Assembly: GCA_018828385.1 (NCBI GenBank)
Contig: JAHJVE010000017.1
Coordinates: 62,001 to 126,000 of the forward strand
Origin: Gammaproteobacteria bacterium
Lineage (GTDB): Bacteria > Pseudomonadota > Gammaproteobacteria > Burkholderiales > Rhodocyclaceae
Reading direction: 5' to 3'
Length of the DNA: 64,000 nucleotides
Of the stretch, positions 1 through 9,815 are shown piece after piece (the stretch's first letter is position 1; each line of letters begins with the position of its first letter). The translations under genes were made by a program, and so were the position numbers. Under the pieces are notes generated by a model that was not told the origin of the DNA, ran no database searches, and saw only the letters and a list, made by a program, of their open reading frames with translations.

Positions 1-93
1 TCCTTGGCCGAATATGCCCGAGCCAAAGCTGAAGCACGTCAGAAGGCGATTGCCGAGGCTGAATATGAAGCACAACACGATTACATCAACTGA
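1..93 (+). CDS. C-terminal end of a protein upstream of hflK, possibly HflX
   Basis: An open frame runs in from the left edge and ends with TGA at 91-93. The visible 30 residues are Ala/Glu/Arg-rich (for example AEYARAKAEARQKAIAEAEY) and look helical. In betaproteobacteria the GTPase gene hflX commonly lies directly before hflK and hflC, so this is probably the HflX C-terminus. That is inferred from gene order only, because no catalytic motif lies inside the window. Confidence 0.45.
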   Translation, partial: SLAEYARAKAEARQKAIAEAEYEAQHDYIN

Positions 94-129
94 ATCCCGA
101 CACCCATGATTCCGACCCTAGGTATTTTT

Positions 130-1440
130 ATGTCAATCAACGACCCGCAGTGGGGTAACCGTGGTGGCAACGACGGTGACAAACCCAACGGCAACGGTCC
201 GCGCCGACCCAATGACGGGCCGCCTGATCTGGAAGAGCTCTGGCGCGATTTCAATCGCAAACTGACTGGAATGTTTGGCAAAAAAGGCGGCGGAGGCGGT
301 AACGGCGGCGGTGATGGTCCGCGTATGCCGAACATCGACTTCAATCCGAAATTTGTCGGCGGTGGCGTTGGTTTGTTGATCGGGTTGGTAGCTGTTGTTT
401 GGCTTGCTTCTGGTTTTTACATCGTAGATGCCTCTCAGCGTGGCCTTGTTCTCCAGTTCGGCAGCTTCAAGGAGGCTACCGAGCCAGGCCTGCGCTGGCG
501 TTTACCTGCCCCGATCCAGTCGCACGAACTGGTCAATCTGACAGGTGTGCGTACCATCGAAATCGGCTATCGGGGCACGGAGCGCAACAAGGTGCTCAAG
601 GAAGCACTGATGCTTACCGATGACGAGAACATCGTAAATATCCAGTTCGCCGTTCAGTACATCCTGAAGGATCCGGTCGAATATCTATTCAACAACCGCT
701 ATCCGGACGAAGCCGTGATGGGGGCTGCCGAGTCGGCCGTTCGCGAAATCGTCGGCAAGAGCAAGATGAACTTCGTGCTGTACGAAGGCCGTGAGCAGAT
801 CGCCACTGAGGCGGCAGAGTTGATGCAGGGCATCCTCGATCGCTACAAGAGCGGCATCCTGATTTCCAAGGTGACCATGCAGAATGCCCAACCGCCCGAA
901 CAGGTGCAGGCTGCTTTCGACGACGCGGTGAAGGCCGGACAGGATCGTGAACGGCAGAAGAATGAAGGTCAGGCCTACGCCAATGATGTGATCCCGAAGG
1001 CCAAGGGTACGGCAGCGCGCCTGTTGGAAGAGGCCAATGGTTACAAGCAGCGCGTCATTTCGTCGGCAGATGGTGAAGCTTCGCGCTTCAAGCAGGTGCT
1101 CACCGAGTACGCAAAGGCCCCCGAAGTTACACGCCAGCGTATGTACCTTGAAACCATGCAACAAATTTACGCCAATACCAGCAAGGTTATGGTCGACGCC
1201 AAGGGCCAGGGCAACCTGCTTTATCTGCCCCTCGACAAGTTGATGCAGTCTGCTGGCGGGGTGCCTGCCATGCAGGCAGCGCCGGAGGCTTCGCTTGCTC
1301 CATCGTCGGCAAGGGCTTCTGCGCCTCTGTCTTCAAACGCGCCGCCGCAAGTGGAAGGCGCGCTGAATGCCGGTGGCGGTTCGTATTCTTCAAGTTCGCG
1401 CGATGGTTCGCTGCGTTCGCGTGATCGGGAGGTGCGTTGA
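130..1440 (+). CDS. hflK: HflK, membrane protease modulator (SPFH/band 7)
   Basis: HflK pairs with HflC in an inner-membrane SPFH complex that surrounds and modulates the FtsH protease. The 436-residue protein has a Gly/Asn/Pro-rich cytoplasmic head (about 1-75), one membrane helix (about 76-98, GVGLLIGLVAVVWLASGFYI), a band 7 domain, a charged helical region (about 265-340) and an Ala/Ser-rich tail. ATG 130 is preferred over an in-frame ATG at 106, because MSINDPQWGN aligns better with the known N-terminal style of HflK. The stop overlaps the hflC start (TGATG), which indicates translational coupling. Confidence 0.95.
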   Translation: MSINDPQWGNRGGNDGDKPNGNGPRRPNDGPPDLEELWRDFNRKLTGMFGKKGGGGGNGGGDGPRMPNIDFNPKFVGGGVGLLIGLVAVVWLASGFYIVDASQRGLVLQFGSFKEATEPGLRWRLPAPIQSHELVNLTGVRTIEIGYRGTERNKVLKEALMLTDDENIVNIQFAVQYILKDPVEYLFNNRYPDEAVMGAAESAVREIVGKSKMNFVLYEGREQIATEAAELMQGILDRYKSGILISKVTMQNAQPPEQVQAAFDDAVKAGQDRERQKNEGQAYANDVIPKAKGTAARLLEEANGYKQRVISSADGEASRFKQVLTEYAKAPEVTRQRMYLETMQQIYANTSKVMVDAKGQGNLLYLPLDKLMQSAGGVPAMQAAPEASLAPSSARASAPLSSNAPPQVEGALNAGGGSYSSSSRDGSLRSRDREVR

Positions 1441-2327
1441 TGAGTCCGCGTGTCAATGTATTGGGGGCCATGGTTGCCACCGTTCTAGTGGTGTTGACGA
1501 TGTCGATTTTTACGGTCGACCAGCGTCAGTTTGCTGTCGTATTTCAGTTGGGCGAGATGAAGCGCGCCATTACTGAGCCTGGCCTCTACTTCAAGTTCCC
1601 CATGGTTCAGAACGTGCGCTATTTCGAAAAGCGCATCCTTACGCTCGATAACTCCGATCCGGAACGGTTCATTACTTCTGAAAAGAAGAATGTGCTGGTT
1701 GATTCCTACATCAAGTGGCGCATCGTCGATCCGCAACTCTATTACATCTCGGTAGGGGGTGATGAGTCGCGCGCCAAGACGCGTCTGAATCAGACGGTCA
1801 ACGCCGGATTGCGCGAGGAATTCGGCAAGCGGACCGTGCATGATGTGGTCTCCGGTGAGCGCGACCAAATCATGGAGCAGATGCGCGCCAAGGCAGATAC
1901 CGATGCCCGCAAGATCGGCGTTCAGATTGTGGATGTCCGCTTGAAGCGCGTCGAGTTGCCGACTGAAGTAAGCGAAGCCGTCTATCGCCGGATGGAAGCC
2001 GAGCGCAAGCGCGTGGCCAACGAGTTGCGTTCCGAAGGCTCAGCAGAGGCTGAAAAAATTCGCGCCGATGCTGATCGCCAGCGCGAAGTCATTATCGCCG
2101 AAGCCTATCGTGACGCCCAGAAAATCAAGGGCGAAGGCGATGCCAAGGCAACCAGCACCTATGCCCAGGCTTTCGGTCAGAACCCTGAGTTCTACTCCTT
2201 CTATCGTAGCCTTGAAGCGTATCGGGGCAGCTTCAAGAGCAAGGGCGACGTGTTGGTTCTTGAACCTAGTTCGGAGTTCTTCAAGTATATGAAGAGTGGC
2301 GGACGTGGCCATGACAAGGGTAAATGA
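1440..2327 (+). CDS. hflC: HflC, membrane protease modulator (SPFH/band 7)
   Basis: This is the partner of HflK in the FtsH-modulating complex. The 295-residue protein has an N-terminal signal anchor (VLGAMVATVLVVLTMSIFTV, about residues 6-25), an SPFH domain starting VDQRQFAVVFQLGE, and a helical Arg/Glu/Ala-rich segment around 180-240 typical of prohibitin-like proteins. The ATG overlaps the hflK stop by one base, and the gene's own stop overlaps the next start (ATGA). Family, length and context all agree. Confidence 0.96.
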   Translation: MSPRVNVLGAMVATVLVVLTMSIFTVDQRQFAVVFQLGEMKRAITEPGLYFKFPMVQNVRYFEKRILTLDNSDPERFITSEKKNVLVDSYIKWRIVDPQLYYISVGGDESRAKTRLNQTVNAGLREEFGKRTVHDVVSGERDQIMEQMRAKADTDARKIGVQIVDVRLKRVELPTEVSEAVYRRMEAERKRVANELRSEGSAEAEKIRADADRQREVIIAEAYRDAQKIKGEGDAKATSTYAQAFGQNPEFYSFYRSLEAYRGSFKSKGDVLVLEPSSEFFKYMKSGGRGHDKGK

Positions 2328-2509
2328 CGTCGACCATCGTTCTTGCCTTCGCGCTGATGTTGGTGCTCGAAGGGATCATGCCCTTCATCGCCCCGGCGGC
2401 CTGGCGTGAAACCTTCCGTCGCCTAATTCAATTTTCGGATGGGCAAATCCGCTTCGTCGGACTGACGTCGATGCTGATTGGCCTTATCCTTCTGATCGTT
2501 TTCTCATGA
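2324..2509 (+). CDS. DUF2065 family small membrane protein (YjeT-like)
   Basis: A 61-residue protein with two predicted membrane helices ([20 protein letters not shown] and [18 protein letters not shown]) joined by a basic loop ([10 protein letters not shown]). It overlaps hflC at its start and hisZ at its end by ATGA junctions, so it belongs to the same operon. DUF2065/YjeT proteins sit beside hflKC in many proteobacteria, and their biochemical role is not established. Confidence 0.9.
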   Translation: MTSTIVLAFALMLVLEGIMPFIAPAAWRETFRRLIQFSDGQIRFVGLTSMLIGLILLIVFS

Positions 2510-3660
2510 ACTGGCTGTTACCTGAATACTTGGCCGATGCGCTGCCGGCCGAGGCCGCACGCATCGAGCGTTTGCGCCGTACTATCCTCGACCACTTTCG
2601 CGGTCGAGGCTACGAACTGGTTGTGCCGCCGATGCTGGAATACCTGGAGTCGCTCCTTACCGGCGCTGGTCAGGATCTAAAACTGCGGACATTCAAGCTG
2701 GTGGATCAGCTTTCTGGTCGGACCATGGGAGTCCGTGCCGACATCACGCCGCAGGCTGCGCGTATCGATGCCCATTTGCTCAACCATGAGGGGGTAACCC
2801 GCCTGTGTTATTGCGGCAGCGTTTTGCATACCCTGCCAGCGACAATTTCTGCCGGTCGAGAGCCGATTCAGATTGGTGCTGAACTCTACGGATTTGCCGG
2901 AATCGAGGCTGATCTCGACGTTATTCGCTTGATGGCTGGTGCTTTTGAGCAAATAAAGCTGCCGGTCAGCCGAATCGATCTTGGTCACGTTGGCATATTC
3001 CAGGCGCTGGCTGAGGCGGCAGGCTTGCCAAAGGAGGCAGAGGATACTGTCCTCAGTCTCCTGCAGGCCAAGGATGTGCCGGGGCTGGCGGAGGCATGCG
3101 CTGATTTTCCATCGCCCTATCGCGAGGCCATGCAAAGCTTGCCGCTGCTCTATGGTGGCGCCGAAGTCCTGGAGCGTGCCGCGGCCGAATTGCCTGCCCT
3201 GCCGGCGATTTCGCTGGCGCTGGATGGGTTGCGCCATGTGCTGGCCGGTGCCCCTGAACTGCCTTTCTCGATTGATCTTTCCGATCTGCGCGGCTACCAC
3301 TATCACAACGGCGTTGTCTTTGCGGCCTATTGTCCGGACTACCCGGCGGCAATTGCCTTGGGTGGGCGTTATGACGGTGCTGGCAAGGCCTTCGGCCGCG
3401 CCCGACCGGCTACCGGATTTTCGATGGATTTGCGCGAGGTGGCGCGGCTGGCGCCTGCCGGCAAGGCGGGCGGGGCGATTCTGGCACCGCATGCCGGGCA
3501 CGATGGACGTCTCTCCGCTCATATCAAAGCGCTCCGCGATCAAGGCGAAATTGTCGTCCAGTTGTTGCCGGGCGAAACGGCCTGTGAAGGCCCGGTTTGT
3601 GACCGGAAGCTGGCGTTGGTCGGCGAACACTGGATTATTGAAGCAATACAAGAGGACTAA
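2506..3660 (+). CDS. hisZ: HisZ, ATP phosphoribosyltransferase regulatory subunit
   Basis: HisZ is a catalytically inactive paralogue of histidyl-tRNA synthetase. It joins the short form of HisG to make the first enzyme of histidine synthesis responsive to histidine. The 384 residues start [20 protein letters not shown] and carry class II synthetase-like motifs ([30 protein letters not shown]). The chain is shorter than HisRS and lacks its anticodon-binding domain. The start overlaps the previous stop, and purA follows after three bases. Confidence 0.95.
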   Translation: MNWLLPEYLADALPAEAARIERLRRTILDHFRGRGYELVVPPMLEYLESLLTGAGQDLKLRTFKLVDQLSGRTMGVRADITPQAARIDAHLLNHEGVTRLCYCGSVLHTLPATISAGREPIQIGAELYGFAGIEADLDVIRLMAGAFEQIKLPVSRIDLGHVGIFQALAEAAGLPKEAEDTVLSLLQAKDVPGLAEACADFPSPYREAMQSLPLLYGGAEVLERAAAELPALPAISLALDGLRHVLAGAPELPFSIDLSDLRGYHYHNGVVFAAYCPDYPAAIALGGRYDGAGKAFGRARPATGFSMDLREVARLAPAGKAGGAILAPHAGHDGRLSAHIKALRDQGEIVVQLLPGETACEGPVCDRKLALVGEHWIIEAIQED

Positions 3661-3663
3661 GAA

Positions 3664-4974
3664 ATGGCCAAGAATGTCATCGTGGTGGGCACCCAGTGGG
3701 GCGACGAAGGTAAGGGCAAGATCGTCGACTGGCTGACCGACCATGCCAAGGGGGTGGTGCGTTTCCAGGGGGGCCATAATGCTGGTCATACGCTGGTTGT
3801 CGGCGAACAGGTTTACAAGTTGAATCTCGTTCCGTCGGGCATCGTGCGTGATGGCGTCGAGTGCTACATCGGCAACGGCGTCGTGCTGGATATTCATCAC
3901 CTGCTGTCGGAAATCGCCGAGCTGGAAAAAGGCGGCATTGATGTTCGTTCGCGCCTGAAGATCAGTCCGGGATGTCCGCTGATTCTGCCCTACCACTCGG
4001 CTATCGACCAAGCTCGCGAAGGCGCCAAGTCTGAAGACAAGAAAATTGGCACGACTGGCAAGGGTATTGGTCCGACCTATGAGGACAAGGTTTCGCGCCG
4101 TGGCCTGCGCGTCTACGACCTGTTCCATCCTGAGCGTTTTGCCGAGAAGCTGAAGGAAGTGCTGGAGTACCACAATTTCGTGCTGACCCAGTACTTCAAG
4201 GCCCCTGCGGTCGATTTTCAGAAAATCTACGATCAGGCGATGGCCGATGCCGAGCAGATTCGGCCGATGGTGACGGATGTTTCGGCGGCGCTTTACGCGG
4301 CCAACAAGGCTGGTTTCAACCTGCTCTTCGAGGGCGCTCAGGGCACGCTGCTCGACATCGACCACGGTACCTATCCGTTCGTCACGTCGTCGAACTGTGT
4401 TGCCGGCCAGGCTGCTGCCGGTTCGGGCATTGGCCCGGGCATGCTGCATTACGTGCTGGGTATTACCAAGGCTTATTGCACCCGCGTCGGCGGTGGTCCC
4501 TTCCCGAGCGAACTTGATATTGAAACTGAAGGTGTGCCGGGCTACCAGATGTCGCAGGTTGGTCGCGAATTCGGTACCGTTACGGGCCGCAAGCGTCGTT
4601 GCGGCTGGTTCGATGCTGCAGCGCTGCGTCGCTCGGGTCGCATCAATGGCCTGACCGGGCTGTGCATTACCAAGCTGGACGTGCTCGATGGTCTCAAGGA
4701 GCTGAGCATCTGCACTGGCTATAGGCTTGATGGCAAAGTTATCGACTTGCTGCCCATTGGTGCCGACGAGGTCGCTCGTTGCGAACCGATCTACGAAACG
4801 ATGCCGGGCTGGAGCGGTACGACCTTCGGCGTCAAGCGCTGGGAAGATCTGCCGGCCGAAGCGCGTGCCTATCTCGATCGCCTGGAGGTGTTGTGCGAGG
4901 TGCCGATCGCCATCGTGTCGACCGGCCCGGAGCGTGACGAAACCATTCTCAAGCAGCACCCGTTCAATAACTGA
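3664..4974 (+). CDS. purA: Adenylosuccinate synthetase PurA
   Basis: PurA catalyses GTP-dependent joining of IMP and aspartate, the first committed step to AMP. The 436-residue protein has the N-terminal signature [14 protein letters not shown], the GHNAGHT segment, the signature [16 protein letters not shown], and the C-terminal [10 protein letters not shown] region. An AGGA-type ribosome site overlaps the hisZ stop region (AAGAGGACTAAGAAATG). It ends the hflKC-hisZ-purA cluster and is followed by a strong terminator. Confidence 0.98.
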   Translation: MAKNVIVVGTQWGDEGKGKIVDWLTDHAKGVVRFQGGHNAGHTLVVGEQVYKLNLVPSGIVRDGVECYIGNGVVLDIHHLLSEIAELEKGGIDVRSRLKISPGCPLILPYHSAIDQAREGAKSEDKKIGTTGKGIGPTYEDKVSRRGLRVYDLFHPERFAEKLKEVLEYHNFVLTQYFKAPAVDFQKIYDQAMADAEQIRPMVTDVSAALYAANKAGFNLLFEGAQGTLLDIDHGTYPFVTSSNCVAGQAAAGSGIGPGMLHYVLGITKAYCTRVGGGPFPSELDIETEGVPGYQMSQVGREFGTVTGRKRRCGWFDAAALRRSGRINGLTGLCITKLDVLDGLKELSICTGYRLDGKVIDLLPIGADEVARCEPIYETMPGWSGTTFGVKRWEDLPAEARAYLDRLEVLCEVPIAIVSTGPERDETILKQHPFNN

Positions 4975-4985
4975 GCGAAAGCCGG

Positions 4986-5000
4986 ATTGCTACGGTCAAC
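4986..5000 (-). repeat. Dispersed repeat, core-only copy after purA
   Basis: ATTGCTACGGTCAAC is the reverse complement of the repeat core GTTGACCGTAGCAAT. The T-rich half is missing and the core runs directly into the purA terminator stem. The copy starts 12 bases after the purA stop. Confidence 0.8.
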
Positions 5001-5027
5001 GGGCCTTTTGGGCCCGTTTTCATTTTT
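4998..5027 (+). terminator. Rho-independent terminator of the hflK-purA operon
   Basis: An 8-bp perfect stem AACGGGCC/GGCCCGTT with loop TTTTG is followed by the T-rich tail TTCATTTTT. It overlaps the last codons of the converging minus-strand gene, so it may act from both sides. Confidence 0.9.
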
Positions 5028-5373
5028 ATTGCGCCGGAACAGCTTGCCAGCCTTCCGGGCAGGCGTTGGTGTACGGATAGTATTGGCCAGACGAACCGCA
5101 GTAGTACCAAGTGCCGTAGTCGGCTCTTGGCATCGGGCGAGGTGGGGCGCTATAGACGTGAGCAGGTGCGTAGCTGTTCTGAGAGGCGACGGCAGCGCCT
5201 ATGGCCAGGCCGGTGATGGCCAGCACGGCCGCCGGGCCAACCCAGCCGTTGGCGGAGCGATAACCGTGGCCATGGCCGTGTCCTCCACGATGGCGGCTCC
5301 AGTCAGCCTGGGCGGAGGTGGTCGCGGTCATGGCCAGTATGGCGGCGATAAACAGGGGGGTGATTTTTTTCAT
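5026..5373 (-). CDS. Small exported protein with Gly/His-rich segment
   Basis: A 115-residue protein with a clear signal peptide (MKKITPLFIAAILAMTATTSAQA), a His/Gly-rich stretch (RHRGGHGHGHG), a hydrophobic Gly/Ala segment (AAVLAITGLAIGAAVA) that could insert in a membrane, and a conserved-looking C-terminus (YYCGSSGQYYPYTNACPEGW). Two cysteines in the tail may form a disulfide. Similar Tyr/Cys/Trp-ended small envelope proteins are common in betaproteobacteria, but no function is known to me. It converges on purA. Confidence 0.75.
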   Translation of the reverse strand: MKKITPLFIAAILAMTATTSAQADWSRHRGGHGHGHGYRSANGWVGPAAVLAITGLAIGAAVASQNSYAPAHVYSAPPRPMPRADYGTWYYCGSSGQYYPYTNACPEGWQAVPAQ

Positions 5374-5560
5374 GGTTCGGCTCGTAGTTGTCGTTGGGTA
5401 AGCCGAATAACGCGCCAGATGGGTGAGCGATGACCGCCGCTATGTACTCAAGTGTTAGGAATTGTTACCGCAGTGCGGCGAGGCATGTGCTATGAGACAA
5501 TGCGTTTGCGATTGGCAGTCGGCCGTGTTGGCAGATTGTCGAAGCCCGGCGGCAGAAATG

Positions 5561-5588
5561 AAAAAAGGCCTTGTTTTAACAAGGCCTT
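5561..5588 (-). terminator. Terminator downstream of tRNA-Leu
   Basis: Read on the minus strand, AAGGCCTTG and CAAGGCCTT form a 9-bp stem around a 6-base loop and are followed by TTTTTT. It lies 14 bases beyond the tRNA 3' end. Confidence 0.85.
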
Positions 5589-5601
5589 CTATCAAAATCG
5601 C

Positions 5602-5686
<85 letters not shown>

Positions 5687-5726
5687 ACAGGTGCGAAGAG
5701 CCGCCATTATAGAGAAAGAAGAACTG

Positions 5727-8180
5727 ATGTCAAGAAAAAAACTATCAAAAATTCGTCGAGCCGATCCCTTCTTCGAGCGTGAATTGGCGCGCTACGAGTT
5801 CCCCTTGCCTTCGCGCGAATATGTCTCGCAGGTCCTGGCTGACGAAGGTCGGCCTGTCGAGTTCAATGAGCTGGCTGACTTGCTCGATATCACCAATACC
5901 GAACGCGAGATGTTCCAGCGTCGCCTGGGGGCCATGGAGCGTGAAGGTCAGCTCATGCGCAACCGCAAGGGCGCCTACATCCTGCCCGAGCGGGCGAGCC
6001 TGACACCGGGACGCATCCAGGGACATCCGGATGGTTATGGCTTTTTGATTCCCGATGACGGCAGTGCCGACATCTTCCTCGATCAGCATCAGATGGGGAA
6101 AGTGCTGCATGGCGACCGGGCGCTGGTCCGCGTCACCGGCATAGACCGTAAGGGGCGTCCGGAGGGCGGCATTGTCGAAGTGACCGAGCGGGTCAATACG
6201 CGAATTGTCGGACGGGTTTTCGTCGAGCATGGTGTCGTTGTCGTGGCGCCGGAAAACAAGCGTATTTCGCAGGATATCCTGGTGCCGCCGCAGCCAAAGG
6301 CAAAGACCAAGCCGCAGTCCGGGCAGGTAGTGATGGTCGAGATCATCGAGCAACCGAGCAAGTTCTCGCAGCCGATTGGCAAGATTATCGAGGTGCTGGG
6401 TAACTATGCCGACCCGGGCATGGAGATCGAAATTGCATTGCGCAAGCACGATCTGCCTTTCGAGTTTTCGAAGGCCGCGCTGGAAGAGAACAAGTCTTTG
6501 CCGGACAAGGTGACCAAGGCCGACCTCAAAGGCCGCGTCGATTTGCGCGACGTAGCGCTGGTTACCATCGACGGCGAGACGGCGCGCGACTTCGACGATG
6601 CGGTCTATTGCGAGAAGAAGGGCCGTGGCTGGCGGCTGATCGTGGCGATTGCCGACGTGTCGCATTACGTCAAGCCGGGCATGGCGCTTGACCGGGAAGC
6701 CGTGGAGCGTGGCAATTCGGTCTATTTCCCGCGCCGGGTGATTCCGATGTTGCCCGAGAAGCTGTCGAACGGCATCTGTTCGCTGAATCCCGATGTCGAG
6801 CGCATGGCCATGGTGTGTGACATGGAGATCAGCTCGACCGGCAAGATCGGCAAATACAAATTCTATCCGGCGGTCTTCAAATCGCACGCGCGACTGACCT
6901 ACAACCTCGTCTGGTCTTGGTTATCCGGTGAAAAAGTGCCGGAAACCGATGTTCACCGTAGCGTTCTGCCGCATGTACAGGATCTCTACAAGCTGTTTGC
7001 AGTCTTGCACAAGGCCCGCGGCCAGCGTGGGGCGATTGATTTCGAGACGACTGAAACCCAAATGCTGTTTAACGAGCAGGGCAAGATCGAAAATATCGTG
7101 CCGGTCGTGCGCAACGATGCGCACCGGATCATCGAGGAATGCATGCTGGCGGCCAACGTTTGTGCGTCTGCCTTCCTGGCCGAACACAAGCAGACCTGCC
7201 TGTACCGTATCCACGCTGCGCCGTCAGAGGAGAAGCTGGCCAACCTGCGTACCTTCCTCGGCGAATTCGGCCTGGCGCTGGGCGGTGGCGACGATCCGCG
7301 TGCCAAGGATTACGCCATCCTGCTCGAAAAGGTCAAGCAGCGCCCCGATTTCCAGTTGCTGCAGACGGTGATGCTGCGCTCGCTGCGCCAGGCCATGTAC
7401 AGCCCGGACAATGTCGGCCACTTCGGTCTGGCCTACGAGCATTACACCCACTTCACCTCGCCGATCCGGCGCTACCCGGATCTGCTCGTGCATCGTGCCA
7501 TCAAGGCCGTTCTGGCTGGCGAAACCTACACGCCGGACCGCTCCTGGGACGACATCGGTTTGCAATGTTCGAGCACCGAGCGGCGGGCAGATGAGGCGAC
7601 GCGCGATGTTGAGAACTGGCTGAAAACCTTCTTCATGAAGGAGCGCATCGGCGAGGAGTTCGACGGGACGATTTCCGGGGTCACCGCCTTCGGTATCTTC
7701 GTGGCCCTCGATACGGTTTACATCGAAGGCCTGGTGCACGTTTCCGAGTTGGGGGCCGACTACTTCCAGTTCGACAACATCAAGCACCAGATGCTGGGCG
7801 AGCGGACCGGCGAGCGCTTCCGTCTGGGCGACCGGGTACGGGTCAAGCTGGTGCGGGCCGACCTCGAGTCGAACCGCATCGATTTTGTCCTGGCGGGTAG
7901 CGAGAAATCCTACGCCGGGAGAAGAACGCTGCCGAAGTCGACCGTCAAGCCGGTGAGTCAGCGGCCCGCGGCCAAGCCGGTTGCGGTCAGGGCGCCGGTG
8001 CTGGCCAAGGTGCCGGCGAAGTCGGATAAAACTGCCGCCAAGCCGGCTGTCAAAAAGTCAGTCGCCAAAAAAGCCGCGAAACCGGTAGCCAAAAAGCCTG
8101 TAGCCAAAAAATCGGCTGCGCCACGCAGCAAGACGGCGGCTGCCAAGCCGGTAAAAAAAGCCGCACCGAAAAAGCGCTGA
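5727..8180 (+). CDS. rnr: Ribonuclease R
   Basis: RNase R is a 3'-to-5' processive exoribonuclease of the RNB family that degrades structured RNA. The protein is 817 residues from ATG 5727, which follows a GAAAGAAGA ribosome site; the longer reading frame extends back through the tRNA and is not credible. The order is an N-terminal winged-helix/cold-shock region, the RNB domain with the acidic catalytic motif DGETARDFDDAVY, the HFTSPIRRYPDLLVHR signature, an S1 domain near 640-725, and a very Lys/Ala/Pro-rich tail (PVAKKPVAKK type). In many relatives rlmB follows directly; here two other genes intervene. Confidence 0.96.
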   Translation: MSRKKLSKIRRADPFFERELARYEFPLPSREYVSQVLADEGRPVEFNELADLLDITNTEREMFQRRLGAMEREGQLMRNRKGAYILPERASLTPGRIQGHPDGYGFLIPDDGSADIFLDQHQMGKVLHGDRALVRVTGIDRKGRPEGGIVEVTERVNTRIVGRVFVEHGVVVVAPENKRISQDILVPPQPKAKTKPQSGQVVMVEIIEQPSKFSQPIGKIIEVLGNYADPGMEIEIALRKHDLPFEFSKAALEENKSLPDKVTKADLKGRVDLRDVALVTIDGETARDFDDAVYCEKKGRGWRLIVAIADVSHYVKPGMALDREAVERGNSVYFPRRVIPMLPEKLSNGICSLNPDVERMAMVCDMEISSTGKIGKYKFYPAVFKSHARLTYNLVWSWLSGEKVPETDVHRSVLPHVQDLYKLFAVLHKARGQRGAIDFETTETQMLFNEQGKIENIVPVVRNDAHRIIEECMLAANVCASAFLAEHKQTCLYRIHAAPSEEKLANLRTFLGEFGLALGGGDDPRAKDYAILLEKVKQRPDFQLLQTVMLRSLRQAMYSPDNVGHFGLAYEHYTHFTSPIRRYPDLLVHRAIKAVLAGETYTPDRSWDDIGLQCSSTERRADEATRDVENWLKTFFMKERIGEEFDGTISGVTAFGIFVALDTVYIEGLVHVSELGADYFQFDNIKHQMLGERTGERFRLGDRVRVKLVRADLESNRIDFVLAGSEKSYAGRRTLPKSTVKPVSQRPAAKPVAVRAPVLAKVPAKSDKTAAKPAVKKSVAKKAAKPVAKKPVAKKSAAPRSKTAAAKPVKKAAPKKR

Positions 8181-8195
8181 CCGGCGCTGTCGCGC

Positions 8196-9059
8196 TCAAT
8201 GGTGGGTTGGGTCGAGCAGATCCGCCGCCTTGAGCGCGATGGCGGCAACGTGTTCCTCGTCGAGTCCCGGCAATTGTTCGGCCAGCCATTCCAGCGAGGC
8301 GCCCGGGATGAGCTCCTTGGCGGCGGCGATGTCGGCCGGAAGGGCGGGATCGTCGGGGCCGCTGCTGATGTGGCGGGCGGTGTCGACACAAAGACGGGAG
8401 AGGTTGGCGCGGGTATTGTCGATGCCCCGAATCAGCTGCGTGAGCAGTGACGGCAGGTGCCAGATCAGGGCGCATTTGAGCGTCATGTCCTTGAAGCGGA
8501 AGCCGCAGGTGTCAACCTGAGCCTGCAGCGAGCGCGGCGAACGTCCGGAACGCAGCGCCGCGAGCGCAGCCAGCGGCAATTCCCTGGCGAAGGACCAGAG
8601 CAGCAGTTCGCCGATTTCTGAAAGCAGGGCGGCCATCGCCACTTCGTCCGGCGAAATGTCGGCGCGCGCCGCTCCCCAGCGCAGGGCCAGACGGCTGGCC
8701 AGGTGGGCGCGGGCTTCGCATTCGGCGAGGCCGTGGTTCGATTCGTCCGTTTCCGGACAGTCGAGCATCAGTTTATGCACGGCGTCGGTGCCCAGTTGCA
8801 TCACGGTACCAAGCGGATTGGTGGTTTCGTGTCCGAGACGCTGGGCGCGGTGGTTTTCCGCTTCGCGCAGCAGGCGCAGGCACAGAAAGGGGTCGGCGGC
8901 GGCGATGTCGGCCAGGTCGCAAGCCGCCAGCCGCTCGCCTTTCTCGGCTTCGAGTTCGAGCAGGCGCGCTTTGGAGCGCGGCATGCAGGGCAATTCCTGG
9001 CTGCTCAGGTAGGCTGCCCACTGATCAACGCCCCAATGTTTCTGGTGTTCTGTCAGCAA
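8196..9059 (-). CDS. HDOD domain protein
   Basis: A 287-residue protein with one HDOD domain (about 20-220), a catalytically inactive relative of HD phosphohydrolases used in bacterial signalling. Segments such as ADIAAADPFLCLRLLREAEN and AALLSEIGELLLWSFARE match the fold. The start is probably TTG at 9059, supported by AGGGAA just upstream. It lies convergent to rnr and divergent from the hemerythrin gene. Two further HDOD proteins occur in this window. Target and signal are unknown. Confidence 0.8.
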   Translation of the reverse strand: MLTEHQKHWGVDQWAAYLSSQELPCMPRSKARLLELEAEKGERLAACDLADIAAADPFLCLRLLREAENHRAQRLGHETTNPLGTVMQLGTDAVHKLMLDCPETDESNHGLAECEARAHLASRLALRWGAARADISPDEVAMAALLSEIGELLLWSFARELPLAALAALRSGRSPRSLQAQVDTCGFRFKDMTLKCALIWHLPSLLTQLIRGIDNTRANLSRLCVDTARHISSGPDDPALPADIAAAKELIPGASLEWLAEQLPGLDEEHVAAIALKAADLLDPTHH

Positions 9060-9181
9060 GACGTTCCCTTCGTCGGTTCAATGGTTTGCGGCTGATTTTA
9101 TTCCCAAAATTATAAATTACCGTATCAATAACCCGGAGTCAGGCGGTAAAATGCCATTTTTCTAATACTTTCGGAATAGGG

Positions 9182-9745
9182 ATGACGAAGCAGCGGGTGG
9201 TTTCCAACCCTCACTTGGCAGGCCCCCCTGTCGATGTCGTGTCCGAAAGCACGGCCTATTGGCTGTCGAACGGCGATTTGCCGCCGGAGCTGATTACCGG
9301 CCACAAGCTGATCGATTCCGAGCACCGTTTCCTGATTTCCGCCATCGCCAACCTGCGCCGGATTTGCATCGATCACATCAATTTGAAGGACTGCACGGGA
9401 TGCAGTCATGATCGCCAGGCGCGTTGCGAGATGGAGGTGGTGGCCATGCTCGGTGACGTTTTTGCCTTCATTCTCGACCATTTCAAGACCGAAGAAATGG
9501 TCATGCGGGATTCGCTGTTGCTGATGGTCGACCGTGATGTTTGCGAGGCGCACATGGAAGACCATGCGGCGATTTCGTCTACCGTACAGAAGATTGTCTC
9601 GTCTCTCGATTCCGAACACGTCGTTTCGCGCATCCGCGAACTGGATGCACTGCTTGCCCGCTGGGAGACCAATCACATCGCGTTGCACGATTTGATCTTG
9701 TCGCGCTGGGTTGCCCGCGAGGATTCGCTGCTCAAGGATTGGTAA
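9182..9745 (+). CDS. Bacteriohemerythrin-like protein
   Basis: A 187-residue four-helix O2-binding protein with the di-iron ligands visible: GHKLIDSEHRF (H41, H48), DHFKTEEM (H100, E104), HMEDH (H124, H128) and HIALHD (H165, D170). A 12-residue cysteine-bearing insertion (CTGCSHDRQARC, residues 71-82) lies between the first two helices. No signal peptide or membrane segment is seen, so it should be cytoplasmic. Likely roles are O2 binding, storage or sensing. It has no fused signalling domain. Confidence 0.85.
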   Translation: MTKQRVVSNPHLAGPPVDVVSESTAYWLSNGDLPPELITGHKLIDSEHRFLISAIANLRRICIDHINLKDCTGCSHDRQARCEMEVVAMLGDVFAFILDHFKTEEMVMRDSLLLMVDRDVCEAHMEDHAAISSTVQKIVSSLDSEHVVSRIRELDALLARWETNHIALHDLILSRWVAREDSLLKDW

Positions 9746-9815
9746 AAGCCTGCTCAATCTCCGGCCGTGGGCGCCGGCGCGGTAAAATTCACCATCCCGT
9801 TTTTCGAAAGCAGCC

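Noticed and set aside
1504..1522. TTTTTACGGTCGACCAG in hflC as another repeat copy
   Set aside because: It is a short partial match encoding the conserved TVDQRQ of HflC.
2677..4959. A 760-codon minus-strand frame opposite hisZ/purA
   Set aside because: It is a shadow of purA and hisZ with no start signal or recognisable domain.
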